Positions 31,937 through 40,965 of a stretch of DNA of 43,015 nucleotides are shown here, one piece after another. The position numbers and the translations under genes are program-made. Numbering within the stretch: position 1 is the first letter of the stretch; each line of letters begins with the position of its first letter. This DNA is from Deltaproteobacteria bacterium (GTDB lineage: Bacteria > Desulfobacterota > Dissulfuribacteria > Dissulfuribacterales > UBA3076): assembly GCA_003194485.1 (NCBI GenBank), contig PQXD01000015.1, positions 15,413 to 58,427 on the forward strand, in the 5' to 3' direction. Below the pieces are notes generated by a model. The model worked only from the letters and a program-made list of their open reading frames with translations, was not told the DNA's origin and ran no database searches.

Positions 31937-34900
31937 ATGAAAATTGATGCCTCCAGGGAGGATCTGGTCGGCGCTGCAATGGTTGTCGGAGGCGGAATCG
32001 CCGGAATCCAGGCTGCCATGGACCTGGCTGATGCCGGGTTTTATGTCTACCTGATCGAAAGGTCATCAGCCATAGGCGGTATCATGGCGGGCCTGGACAA
32101 GACCTTTCCAACCAACGACTGTGCCATCTGAATTCTGGCGCCCAAGCTGGTAGAGGCCGGTCGGTCTCCTAATATAGAAATCATTACAAACGCCGATATT
32201 CAGGAAATCTCGGGCACCGCCGGGAATTTCAGTGTCAAGGTGTTGCGACGCCCCCGTTATGTGGATGAAGCCAAATGTACCGGTTGCGGGGTCTGCTCGC
32301 AATACTGCCCGGTTACCCTGCCCGATCCCCATAACCAGTACTTATCCCCCAAAAAGGCTATTGATATCCTTTATACGCAAGCCATACCTTCCAAATATTT
32401 CGTTAATCCTGATTATTGTCTGTTCCTGAACAGACAGGAGTGTAAGCAATGTACCCGTGCCTGTCAGACAGGGGCCATTGATTTTGACCAGAAGCCGGAG
32501 GTCGCCGTATACCATGTCGGTGCGGTTATCCTGTCTGCCGGCTTCAAGCAGTCCGACCCGGCCCGCATAAAGGCCTACCGATGCAAGGACTCTCCCAATA
32601 TCGTTACAGGTCTGGAATTTGAGCGCATATCAAGCGCTTCCGGTCCCTATATGGGGAAAATCCTGAGACCTTCGGATTCGGAAAAACCCGGGAGAATCGC
32701 CTTTATTCAATGTGCAGGTTCCCGTGGCAGTGCATCAGGCAACAGTTATTGCTCGTCCGTGTGTTGCAAATATGCTGTTAAAGACGCCATTGTGGCCCTG
32801 GAGCATGAGCCTGATCTGGACATCACGATATTTTTCATGGATATGCGGATGCACGGCAAGGGACTGGAGAGTTTCTATGAACGTGCAAAGGAATCGGGAA
32901 TACATTTTATCCGGTCCAGGGTCTCCGAGGTAAGACGTGATCCACAAACAGAAGACCTGATCCTGAAGTATGTCACTGAGGACGGCTCCTTGCACCAGGA
33001 CATATTTAATCTGGTTGTGCTCCCCATGGGTCTGGAGGCCCCTGAAGGCAATTTTACCCTGGCAAAGGCCGCAGCCGTAGAACTTAACCACCATGGTTTT
33101 TGCCGGACAGGGCTGTTTGATCCGCTTTTTACGTCAAGAGAAGGGATCTATGTTGCAGGTGGATTCCGGGGACCGATGCCCCTTCCTGACAGTGTCATGC
33201 AGGCCAGCGGGACCGCTGCGTGCGTGACCGAGCTCCTTGCCCCGGCCCGCGGTACACTCATATCTGAAAAGACCTTTATTGAAGAACGTCCTGTGAAACA
33301 GGAGCCTTTGAGGATCGGCGTGTTTGTGTGCAATTGCGGCAAGAATATAGCAGGTGTAGTGGACGTGGAGGATGTAAAAAAGTATGCTGCCACTCTCCCC
33401 GATGTGGTTGTCAGCACTGACAACCTCTATTCATGTTCTGAAGATACACAGGTCTTGATCAAGGAAACCGTTGTCAATGAAAAGCTCAACCGGGTTGTTG
33501 TGGCTGCATGCACTCCCAGGACCCATGAGCCGCTGTTTCAGGAAACCATCAGAGAGGCTGGACTGAACAGGTGCCTCGTGGAAATGGTAAATATCCGCGA
33601 CCAGTGTTCATGGGTGCATGCCCATGAAAAAGAGGAGGCCACACAAAAGTCAAAAGACCTGATTCGCATGGCTGTTGCAAAGGCCAGGTTGATCCGGTCT
33701 TTGGATGAACCGGTCATAGACGTTATTCCAAGGGGCCTGGTTATCGGCGGCGGACTTGCCGGTATGACCGCCGCGCTGTCACTGGCCGGGCAGGGGCTTG
33801 AATGTTACCTGGTTGAAAAAACAGCCAAGCTGGGGGGCAATCTCCATAATATCCATTACACCCTGGAGGGAGAAAATCCGCAGGACTATCTTAAAACGAT
33901 TGTTGATCGGGTCAGAAACCACGGGCTTATTCATGTCTTTATGGAAGCTGAGATAGAGAGTGTCAATGGATTTGTGGGCAATTTTCAGACAGTGGTAAAA
34001 TCCGGGCGGGGTCCTGAAAAAAAGACCGTAGAGCTTCAACACGGGGCCATCATTCTGGCCACCGGTGCTATGGCCTTCAGGCCGGATGAATATCTCTACG
34101 GGAAAAGCGGGCACGTAATATTGCAGCATGAATTGGAAGAAAGACTGGCCTCCGGCAGTTTTGTTCCAACCGGGGATGATACGATTGTAATGATTCAATG
34201 TGTCGGCTCCAGGGATGACAGCCATATGTATTGCAGCAGTATCTGCTGCAGCATGGCAATCAAGAACGCGCTGAAGATAAAGGAAATCAATCCTTCTGCC
34301 AATGTGTATGTCCTTTACCGGGATATGGGGACATATGGATTTCATGAAGCATATTACACACGGGCCAGGGAGCAGGGGGTTGTATTCATCCGGTATGACA
34401 GGGACAAAAAGCCTGAAGTTGCCGAAGTTGATGGAAGGTTGCGCATAACCATCAAGGACCTGCTCATTGACAATGATGTCGTAATTCATGCCGATCTGCT
34501 GGCTTTAAGCACGGCGATCGTTCCACAGCGGGACGATACCTTGGAGCGTGTACTGGCAATGCCGCGCTCAGCAGACGGATTTTTATTAGAGTCACACGTC
34601 CAGTTGAAGCCTGTGGATTCATACATTGACGGGATCTTCATATGCGGCATGGCGCATTTTCCTAAGCCGATCGACGAATCTATTGCCCAGGCCAAGGCAG
34701 CGGCGTCCAAAGCGGGTATACTGCTGGCAAGGGGCCATGTCAGGGTTGAGCCGATAGTATCGTCCTGTGATCCGGATAAGTGTATCGGCTGCGGTATCTG
34801 TGAGTATTTCTGCCCTTACAATGCGATCAAGATGACAAAGAAGGGCAAGCTCAAAAAAGCCGAGGTCATCGTTGCCGCTTGCAAGGGATGCGGGGTCTGT

Positions 34901-34990
34901 GCTTCCTATTGTCCGGCCAGGGCCATCAGCATGGGGAGGTTTACAGATGAGCAGATTCTTGCCCAAATCGAGGCGTTTGGGAGGAATTGA
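31937..34990 (+). CDS. Double-length HdrA-like flavoprotein, selenoprotein (Sec65 at in-frame TGA 32129-32131)
   Basis: Reading through one TGA gives a 1017-residue protein. The N-terminal unit (about 1-440) has an FAD site [16 protein letters not shown], then [10 protein letters not shown][13 protein letters not shown] where HdrA proteins normally have Cys, then ferredoxin motifs [12 protein letters not shown] and CKQCTRAC. The C-terminal unit (about 455-1017) repeats an HdrA plan: [12 protein letters not shown], a second FAD site [16 protein letters not shown] near 602, and two terminal clusters [12 protein letters not shown] and [12 protein letters not shown]. It should be the flavin hub that splits or merges electrons between NAD(H), ferredoxin and the AOR branch. 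AGGAGAG precedes the ATG at 31937. Sec is known at this position in some methanogen HdrA proteins. Both parts share one frame, so no frameshift is needed. Confidence 0.88.
32129..32168 (+). promoter_or_regulatory. Bacterial SECIS element for HdrA Sec65
   Basis: The TGA at 32129-32131 is followed by GAGGCC (32153-32158), loop GGTC (32159-32162) and GGTCTC (32163-32168), a six-pair stem with one G-U. The loop starts 27 bases after the TGA, inside the usual bacterial range of about 16-37, and has G in its first positions and the GGUC sequence typical of SelB-binding loops. Confidence 0.75.
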
Positions 34991-35001
34991 GGGACGATAT
35001 T

Positions 35002-35763
35002 ATGGCGAGTAAACCAAGAATTCTCGGGTTTTTGTGCCACTGGTGTTGCTATGCTGCGGCAGATGCGGCAGGCGTGGCCCGGTTCCAATATCCGCCTCAT
35101 ATCAGGGTAATCAGAGTGATGTGCACCGGCAGGATAGATCCTCTGTTTATCCTGGAGGGATTTCTCCATGGGGCGGACGGAATATTCGTCGGCGGGTGAC
35201 ACCTCGGAGAGTGTCATTACCGGTCCGGTAATTATGAAGCCATAAACAAAATCGCCTTTATCAAGATGATTCTGGAAAACCTCGGAATCGAGACGGACAG
35301 ATGCGCCCTGGAATGGGTCTCTGCTGCCGAGGCCCCTCGTTTCGTACAGGTGATAACGGAATTTGATGCACGTATCCGGGATCTTGGCCCCATAGGACAC
35401 AGCGAGGGTCTGGATCGCCAGACCTTGATGCACAAGATAAGGGCAGCCAAAATCGCTCTGGAAGGAAGAAAGGTGCGGATGGCCCTTGCAAGGGAGTCAA
35501 AGAAGATGAAAAAGCACGGGACGTATGGCGAGTTCCCTTCGAGAGAAAAACTGTCAACCACTATACAGGATGAAACAACCCTGTATGAGACGCTGTTGTA
35601 TTTACAGGAAAGGGAACGTCCTGCTTCGGAACTGGCGGAACTGCTGGGCGTTTCTGTAGATCAAGCCGCGTCCTGCGTAGAGACCCTGAGAAAGAAAAAG
35701 ATGTGGCAACCGTTCGCGGGTTCAGAGTTCAGGGGTTCAAGGTTAGAGAGCGATGAAAATTGA
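35002..35763 (+). CDS. MvhD-like delta subunit, selenoprotein (Sec66 at in-frame TGA 35197-35199)
   Basis: Reading through the TGA gives 253 residues. Residues 1-140 are an MvhD/VhuD domain: [24 protein letters not shown] and GIFVGG-Sec-HLGECHY, where the family has Cys or Sec. These residues bind the [2Fe-2S] cluster linking electron donors to HdrA. The remaining ~110 residues are charged and helical, ending in a helix-turn-helix-like stretch ([19 protein letters not shown]) not usual in stand-alone MvhD. GAGGGA stands 7 bases before the ATG at 35002; a TTG at 34987 is less likely. The last ~15 codons come from an extragenic repeat, so the natural C-terminus may once have been elsewhere. Confidence 0.88.
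35197..35232 (+). promoter_or_regulatory. Bacterial SECIS element for MvhD Sec66
   Basis: After the TGA at 35197-35199, ATTACC (35216-35221), loop GGTCC (35222-35226) and GGTAAT (35227-35232) form a perfect six-pair stem whose loop begins with GGUC. The loop lies 22 bases after the TGA. A second small stem, TGACAC (35197-35202, including the TGA) with GTGTCA (35211-35216), stacks below it. The loop sequence matches that of the HdrA element. Confidence 0.82.
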
Positions 35764-35868
35764 ACGGTTTGAAGATATTGAAGCATGGCAGTTGGCCCGA
35801 GACCTAACTCGCAAGGTCAACGGAAGAAGGGTAACCCTGAACCTGTGAACCTGTGAACGCTCACAAGA
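35706..35868 (+). repeat. Inverted GTTCA-type repeats enclosing a four-helix-bundle (IVS-type) protein remnant
   Basis: The left repeat (about 35708-35742, units of GTTCGCGGGTTCAGAGTTC) and right repeat (about 35831-35865, units of CCTGAACCTGTGAACG) are mutually complementary. Between them an ATG at 35753 opens a 31-codon frame to 35848 reading [20 protein letters not shown], the typical N-terminus of the S23/23S rRNA intervening-sequence four-helix-bundle proteins (normally about 115-125 residues). Everything after about residue 22 is lost. It overlaps the end of the MvhD gene by 11 bases and interrupts the gap before hdrC. I read it as a decayed, formerly mobile small element. Confidence 0.7.
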
Positions 35869-35886
35869 TGTGGAATGGAGATCTCC

Positions 35887-36354
35887 ATGGAGACCGTCTT
35901 TTTAGATAAGGCAGATCCCAACTTCAAACACGAGATAGCTGAAAAAATAGGCCTGGAGGTAATTAATCCCTGCTATTCCTGTGGTTCATGCACAGGTGTA
36001 TGTCCGGTGCACGAGGTCATAGACGATTTTGATCCGCGGCGTATCATACACATGATCGTCCTGGGATTGAGGGAGCAGGTCCTTTCATCCGACCTGATCT
36101 GGTTCTGCTGTCTCTGCAACTCCTGTTACTTTGTCTGCCCCCAGGGAATACGATTCAGCAGGGTAGCCACTGAGCTACGTAAATTGGCTCTGGCCGAGGG
36201 ATTTGTAAGCCAGGACTTTCTGAAAGGGCTGGAGCCTGTAAATGATTTTTTACAGGATTTGTGCCGCAGGACAATGTTTCAAAAGGTAAAAGAGGGCCTG
36301 ATGGATACACATACAATGCCCTGCTGGCGGAAGTATACAATAAGTAAGGGCTGA
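35887..36354 (+). CDS. HdrC-like iron-sulfur subunit
   Basis: A 155-residue two-cluster protein of the HdrC type: CYSCGSCTGVCPVHEVIDDF near residues 32-51 and CCLCNSCYFVCPQGIRFSRV near 75-95. HdrC normally passes electrons between HdrA and the CCG-domain subunit HdrB. No HdrB or CCG-domain gene is present in this run, so the partner must differ. I prefer the ATG at 35887, six bases after GGAG, over the ATG at 35875, which has no site. It is placed between the MvhD and NuoE-like genes. Confidence 0.9.
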   Translation: METVFLDKADPNFKHEIAEKIGLEVINPCYSCGSCTGVCPVHEVIDDFDPRRIIHMIVLGLREQVLSSDLIWFCCLCNSCYFVCPQGIRFSRVATELRKLALAEGFVSQDFLKGLEPVNDFLQDLCRRTMFQKVKEGLMDTHTMPCWRKYTISKG

Positions 36355-36356
36355 CC

Positions 36357-36842
36357 ATGGATCTTAAGAAAGTTGATAGCATATTAAAAAAGCATGAATA
36401 CAGGCATTCTGAAATAATCGGCATCATGCAGGATGTGCAGGATATTGAGAACTATCTGCCTGAGGAGATCCTTCGCTATATTTCCGAAAAGCTTGAACTG
36501 AGCCTTACCAGGATCTTTGATATCGCCACCTTTTACAAGGCCTTCAGCCTGGTGCCAAGAGGGCGTCACATAATCAAGGTCTGCTGCGGAACGGCATGCC
36601 ATCTTGCCGGAGCAATGCAGAATCTGGAGCAGATTAAGAGGACTCTGCATGTCAGGGAAGGAGAGACGACAGAGGACCGCACGTTCTCTCTCGAGACAGT
36701 CAACTGTCTGGGGACCTGTGCTCTCGCGCCTGTGGTGCAGGTGGATGAAGATTATCACGACGCGGTGATTCCCGGGAAAATAGATAAAATCCTGGCTATT
36801 TATAGCTCAAAAGATGAGAGGCAAGAGGTTGCAGCAGATTAG
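36357..36842 (+). CDS. NuoE/HndA-like [2Fe-2S] subunit
   Basis: A 161-residue thioredoxin-fold ferredoxin of the 24-kDa Complex I family. The helical N-terminus (HSEIIGIMQDVQDIENYLP) is followed by the four-Cys [2Fe-2S] site, made of KVCCGTACHLAGA and VNCLGTCALAP. It starts three bases after hdrC. In bifurcating hydrogenases and in BamGHI this subunit works with the NuoF-like flavoprotein in NAD(H) oxidation or reduction. The gene overlaps the next by 29 bases. Confidence 0.93.
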   Translation: MDLKKVDSILKKHEYRHSEIIGIMQDVQDIENYLPEEILRYISEKLELSLTRIFDIATFYKAFSLVPRGRHIIKVCCGTACHLAGAMQNLEQIKRTLHVREGETTEDRTFSLETVNCLGTCALAPVVQVDEDYHDAVIPGKIDKILAIYSSKDERQEVAAD

Positions 36843-38679
36843 GACCACAGCAGACTTGGAGAGGTTAAGGGGATCTCTTCTTCAGAAGGGAGATCCCGGA
36901 AAGATTTTAATTCGAATCTGCAACACTGGTTGCCGGGCAAGGAAGTCTGCGAAGGTTATCGAGGCCTTTGAGAACGAGGTCAGAGAGCAGGGCCTTCAGG
37001 ATAAGGTGGAAATAAAGAAGACAGGCTGCCATGGTTTTTGTGAAATGGGCCCGATCGTGGTTATTGAGCCGGAGAATATCTTCTATTGCCGCGTAAAACC
37101 CGAAGATACCGGGGATATCGTTTCCGAGACCATTTTAAATGGTGGTGTTGTAGAGCGATTGTTGTGGAAGGATCCGGACACCAAAAAATTTATCAAGTGT
37201 GAAAAAGATATTCCCTTTTACAAAAAACAAAAAAAGAGTATTTCCTTTAATTGCGGCAGGATCGATCCGACTGATATTGAGGACTATATTGCCGGTGGCG
37301 GATATTCCGCCCTCGGTAAGGCCTTAACCACCATGACCCCGGCAGAAGTTGTAGAGATGGTTGTGGCCTCCGGGCTGAGGGGACGGGGCGGAGGCGGATT
37401 TCCGGCCGGGATAAAATGGAGGCTCTGCAGCGCTGCTCCAGGTAACATCAAATACATAATTGCCAATGGCGATGAAGGTGATCCGGGCGCCTTTATGGAT
37501 CGCAGCCTCATGGAAGGAGACCCTCACAGCATTATTGAGGGGATGATTATAGGCGCCTTTGCAATCGGGGCGCGTCATGGATTTATCTATGTAAGGCAGG
37601 AATATCCCATAGCAATCGAACACTTGTCTATCGCCATTCAACAGGCGGAGGAGTGTGGCCTCCTCGGCAAGGATATCCTGGGCACAGGCCTTGATTTCAC
37701 CATAAAGATAGACAGAGGCGCCGGTGCCTTTGTATGTGGTGAAGAGACCGCTCTCATGATTTCAATTGAAGGCAGAAGCGGCACGCCGAGATCCAGGCCT
37801 CCATACCCTGCCATTGAAGGATTATGGGGCAAGCCAACGGTCCTGAACAATGTGGAGACCTTTGGCAATATAACCAAGATATTTTCAAAAGGCGCTGACT
37901 GGTATTCCAGTATCGGAACGGACAACAGCAAGGGAACAAAGATATTCTCACTTGTCGGCAAGGTAAAGAATACGGGTCTGGTCGAAGTGGAGATGGGGAC
38001 CACGCTTCGAGAGATCATTTTTGGCATAGGAGGCGGGATCAGAAAGGGCAAGCGTTTCAAGGCGGTCCAGACAGGGGGGCCATCCGGGGGCTGTATTCCC
38101 ATCAGCAGGATAGATATGCCGGTTGATTATGACAGCCTGAGAGAGGCCGGCGCCATCATGGGGTCCGGCGGCATGATAGTAATGGATGAATCGTCATGCA
38201 TGGTGGATCTTGCCAGGTATTTCATACAGTTCCTGCTTTTCGAGTCTTGCGGAAAGTGCATACCCTGCAGGGAAGGGCTGAAGCAGATGCATCACATCCT
38301 GACAAATATCTGCGAGGGCCGTGGAGAACATGGAGACATTGAGACACTGACCGAACTGGGCCGTTTCATGACAACGACATCCCTGTGCGGGCTTGGCGGG
38401 ACCGCCTCAAACCCGGTGTTGAGCACTATCCGCTATTTCCGTGATGAATATGAGGCGCATATATACGACAAGAAATGCCGTGCGGGTGTATGTAAGAACC
38501 TGTTTGAATATTATATCGACGAAGAACTGTGCAACGGTTGCACTCTCTGTAAAGTAAAATGCCCGGAAGGGGCCATCACGGGCAGGAAAAAGAAGCCGCA
38601 CATGATAGACCCCCAGAAGTGTATCAAGTGCGGTATCTGTTACAGCCTGTGCAAGCTGGAGGCGGTTCGAGTCAGGTAG
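36814..38679 (+). CDS. NuoF/HndC-like NADH-binding FMN subunit with extra ferredoxin domains
   Basis: A 621-residue flavoprotein. An N-terminal thioredoxin-like [2Fe-2S] domain (CNTGCRARKS near 36 and GCHGFCEMGP near 73) precedes the NuoF core with the NADH/FMN loop LRGRGGGGFPAGIKW near 186-200 and GDEGDPGAFMDRSLMEGDPH. The [4Fe-4S] site is SCGKCIPCREG near 476-486 plus a Cys near 521. A C-terminal two-cluster ferredoxin follows (CNGCTLCKVKCPEG and CIKCGICYSLCK). This layout is the one used in Hnd-type bifurcating hydrogenases and in BamH, and it is the probable NAD(H) entry point of the complex. The ATG at 36814 has no strong ribosome binding site and overlaps the upstream gene, so coupled translation is likely. 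Confidence 0.94.
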   Translation: MRGKRLQQIRTTADLERLRGSLLQKGDPGKILIRICNTGCRARKSAKVIEAFENEVREQGLQDKVEIKKTGCHGFCEMGPIVVIEPENIFYCRVKPEDTGDIVSETILNGGVVERLLWKDPDTKKFIKCEKDIPFYKKQKKSISFNCGRIDPTDIEDYIAGGGYSALGKALTTMTPAEVVEMVVASGLRGRGGGGFPAGIKWRLCSAAPGNIKYIIANGDEGDPGAFMDRSLMEGDPHSIIEGMIIGAFAIGARHGFIYVRQEYPIAIEHLSIAIQQAEECGLLGKDILGTGLDFTIKIDRGAGAFVCGEETALMISIEGRSGTPRSRPPYPAIEGLWGKPTVLNNVETFGNITKIFSKGADWYSSIGTDNSKGTKIFSLVGKVKNTGLVEVEMGTTLREIIFGIGGGIRKGKRFKAVQTGGPSGGCIPISRIDMPVDYDSLREAGAIMGSGGMIVMDESSCMVDLARYFIQFLLFESCGKCIPCREGLKQMHHILTNICEGRGEHGDIETLTELGRFMTTTSLCGLGGTASNPVLSTIRYFRDEYEAHIYDKKCRAGVCKNLFEYYIDEELCNGCTLCKVKCPEGAITGRKKKPHMIDPQKCIKCGICYSLCKLEAVRVR

Positions 38680-38689
38680 GCAATCTGGA

Positions 38690-38718
38690 GAGACGCTTGC
38701 AAAACTCAGGATTTTGCA
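38690..38718. repeat. Partial copy of the long palindromic repeat arm
   Basis: GACGCTTGCAAAACTCAGGA and the following TTTTGC match the left arm of the palindrome at 20157-20302 (there GCCGCTTGCAAAACTCAAGA). Only this fragment is present, filling the short gap between the NuoF- and NuoG-like genes. Confidence 0.65.
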
Positions 38719-38739
38719 GGCAGCTCAGGAGAGCAAGTA

Positions 38740-39465
38740 GTGAAAGTACCTATTATAGTTGACGGGCTGAGGGTCGAGATCGACCGGGGGACGCCGATCA
38801 TCAATGCGGCCAGGAAGGCCGGTGTCTTTATTCCCACACTCTGCTATCACGAAGCCCTCAAGCCATACGGATCCTGTCGCCTCTGTATGGTTGAAGTCGT
38901 TCATAATAAGCAGCGACGTCTGGTGACATCCTGTAATTTTCCCGCAGAAGGAGGCATGGAGGTCTTTACCGATACTCCAAGGGTCAGGCAGATCAGAAGG
39001 ATGATTTTGGAACTGTTGCTTGCCAGGTGTCCTGAAGTCCCGATGATCCGGACCATGGCGAAACAGATGGGCATCGAGTCCCCCATGTTCAAGAAGAGGG
39101 AAGCAAACGAGTGCATCCTGTGCGGTCTCTGCGTCCGCTTCTGCGAGGAGGTCGTCGGAGTTGGTGCAATAGGGCTTGCTAATAGGGGCATCGATCGCGA
39201 GGTGGCCACTCCCTTTAAAGTAGCATCGGATATATGTATAGGCTGCGGTGCCTGCAGCTACATTTGCCCCACAGGCTGTATTGAAATGGTGCCTGATGAA
39301 AAGAACCCGCGGCTGCGTCGCATGAAAATGGGTAGTCGCTCCCTGGTTTCCTGTCCAAATAACTACCAGTGTGAATCATGCCCTACGGAAGAGAATTTTC
39401 TTGCAGAAATGAAAACCGCGATTACCAAATTTCAAAGCACGTTCAGAAAAGCCTCTTCACGGTGA
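38740..39465 (+). CDS. NuoG/HndD N-terminal-like iron-sulfur subunit (BamI-like position)
   Basis: A 241-residue protein equal to the N-terminal Fe-S part of NuoG or of [FeFe]-hydrogenase HndD, without any catalytic domain. It has a [2Fe-2S] plant-type site (CYHEALKPYGSCRLCMVEVV, then SC), a middle Cys region, and ferredoxin clusters CILCGLCVRFC near 126-136 and CIGCGACSYICPTGC near 166-180. Start is a GTG with AGGAGAGCAAGTA upstream. It is the last gene of the AOR-Hdr-Nuo run; 57 bases on, the convergent glnA ends. It should transfer electrons between the NuoEF-like module and the Hdr module. Confidence 0.9.
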   Translation: MKVPIIVDGLRVEIDRGTPIINAARKAGVFIPTLCYHEALKPYGSCRLCMVEVVHNKQRRLVTSCNFPAEGGMEVFTDTPRVRQIRRMILELLLARCPEVPMIRTMAKQMGIESPMFKKREANECILCGLCVRFCEEVVGVGAIGLANRGIDREVATPFKVASDICIGCGACSYICPTGCIEMVPDEKNPRLRRMKMGSRSLVSCPNNYQCESCPTEENFLAEMKTAITKFQSTFRKASSR

Positions 39466-39522
39466 AGGCCACACATCCCTTAAAGAGCTATGGCCCTCAG
39501 AATTGTATATCGCATATTATGA

Positions 39523-40935
39523 TTAAATATCGAAGTACAAGAAGAACTCATACGGATGGGGACGCAGCTTGACCGTGTTAACCTCTTTTTCCGTCTTGTA
39601 GTCGATCCACATGTCAATGACGTCCTGGGTGAAGACACCGCCCTTTAACAGGAATTCCTGGTCTTCCTTGAGTGCTGCCAGGGCCTTATCCAGAGAACCC
39701 GGGGCTGAGGGGATATCGGCCAGTTCCTCAGGGGGCAGGCCATAAATGTTCTTGTCCAGGGGCTCACCAGGATCTATTCTGTTTTCAATGCCGTCAAGGA
39801 CCGCCATCAGCATCGCAGAGAAGGCCAGGTAGCCGTTGCAGGAAGGGTCCGGGGTCCTGAATTCGATCCTCTTGGCCTTGGGAGAATCTGAGTACATGGG
39901 GATACGGACTGCGGCGCTCCTGTTGCGGCTTGAATAGGCCAGGTTAACCGGGGCCTCAAAACCAGGCACAAGGCGCTTGTAGGAATTGGTTGAGGGATTG
40001 GTAAAGGCGCACAGGGCACGGCAGTGCTTAAGAATGCCGCCTATAGCGTACATGGCGATGTCAGAAACCCCGGCATACTTGTCGCCTGCAAAGGTGGGCC
40101 GGCCGTCCTTCCATATGCTGATATGGGTATGCATGCCTGTGCCGTTATCACCATAGAGCGGCTTGGGCATAAAGGTGACAGTACGGCCGTGGCGGTAGGC
40201 AACATTCTTGAGCACATACTTGAACCACATGAGCTGATCACCCATCTGGAGCAAAGGTTTGAATCGCATATCGATTTCCGCCTGTCCTGCAGTGGCTACC
40301 TCATGGTGCTGGCATTCGGCTTCAATGCCGACCTGCTCCAGTGTAAGCAGCATCTCGGTCCTCAGATCCTGAAACTTGTCCATTGGAGGAACAGGGAAGT
40401 AACCCTCTTTATGGCGGGGCTTGTATCCCAGGTTGGGGCATTCGTCCCGGCCCGTGTTCCAGGTGCCTTCTATTGAATCCACCTCGTAGAAGCAGCCGTT
40501 GCTGACATTGTCGTAGCGAACATCGTCAAAAATGAAGAATTCGGCCTCAGGCCCGAAGTATGCAGTGTCGCCAATGCCCGTGCCCCTGAGATACGCCTCG
40601 GCCTTTTTGGCTATGTTCCTGGGGTCCCTGGAATACGGCTCCCGGGTCACAGGGTCTACGATATCCCCGATCACGGCCAATGTAGGCTCTGCCAGGAACG
40701 GATCTAACCGGGCAGTGGTGGAATCAGGGACGACGAGCATGTCGCTTGCATGAATCGGCTGCCATCCGCGGATGCTCGAGCCGTCAAAGCCGAAGCCGTC
40801 TTCAAAGCTGGTCTCATCCAGCTCGCTTACAGGCACCGTGAAGTGCTGCCACAATCCGAGAAAGTCAAGGAAGCGAAGGTCAACTACCCTGATACCCTTC
40901 TCTTTAACCATGCCCAATACCTGTTTTGGTGTCAT
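39523..40935 (-). CDS. glnA: Glutamine synthetase type I
   Basis: Condenses ammonia and glutamate to glutamine, the entry point of nitrogen assimilation. The 470-residue product has the GSI hallmarks: [57 protein letters not shown] and the C-terminal adenylylation site in NIYGLPPEE, which indicates the GSI-beta type controlled by GlnE. AAAGGAGAGATATCTT precedes the ATG. It follows glnK on the minus strand, separated by a gap with a large inverted repeat, and supplies glutamine to the glutamate synthase, CarB and PurF encoded in the window. Confidence 0.97.
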   Translation of the reverse strand: MTPKQVLGMVKEKGIRVVDLRFLDFLGLWQHFTVPVSELDETSFEDGFGFDGSSIRGWQPIHASDMLVVPDSTTARLDPFLAEPTLAVIGDIVDPVTREPYSRDPRNIAKKAEAYLRGTGIGDTAYFGPEAEFFIFDDVRYDNVSNGCFYEVDSIEGTWNTGRDECPNLGYKPRHKEGYFPVPPMDKFQDLRTEMLLTLEQVGIEAECQHHEVATAGQAEIDMRFKPLLQMGDQLMWFKYVLKNVAYRHGRTVTFMPKPLYGDNGTGMHTHISIWKDGRPTFAGDKYAGVSDIAMYAIGGILKHCRALCAFTNPSTNSYKRLVPGFEAPVNLAYSSRNRSAAVRIPMYSDSPKAKRIEFRTPDPSCNGYLAFSAMLMAVLDGIENRIDPGEPLDKNIYGLPPEELADIPSAPGSLDKALAALKEDQEFLLKGGVFTQDVIDMWIDYKTEKEVNTVKLRPHPYEFFLYFDI

Positions 40936-40965
40936 AAGATATCTCTCCTTTTGTATAGTTATTTG

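Noticed and set aside
32129-32131. TGA as a true stop splitting HdrA into two genes or marking a pseudogene
   Set aside because: The frame is unbroken on both sides, the codon sits at a known Cys/Sec column, a SECIS-like hairpin follows, and the downstream open frame has no ribosome binding site at its first ATG (32240).
35197-35199. TGA as a true stop of a 65-residue protein followed by a separate gene
   Set aside because: The next in-frame ATG (35266) would begin in the middle of the MvhD domain, and the Cys/Sec motif is split exactly at the TGA.
35887-36354. HdrC as the start of a full HdrBC heterodisulfide reductase
   Set aside because: No CCG-domain protein is encoded next to it; the following gene is NuoE-like.
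29728-39465. Naming the AOR-Hdr-Nuo genes bamBCEFGHI outright
   Set aside because: Gene order is suggestive, but subunit content differs and no aromatic-degradation genes are visible, so the function is left open.
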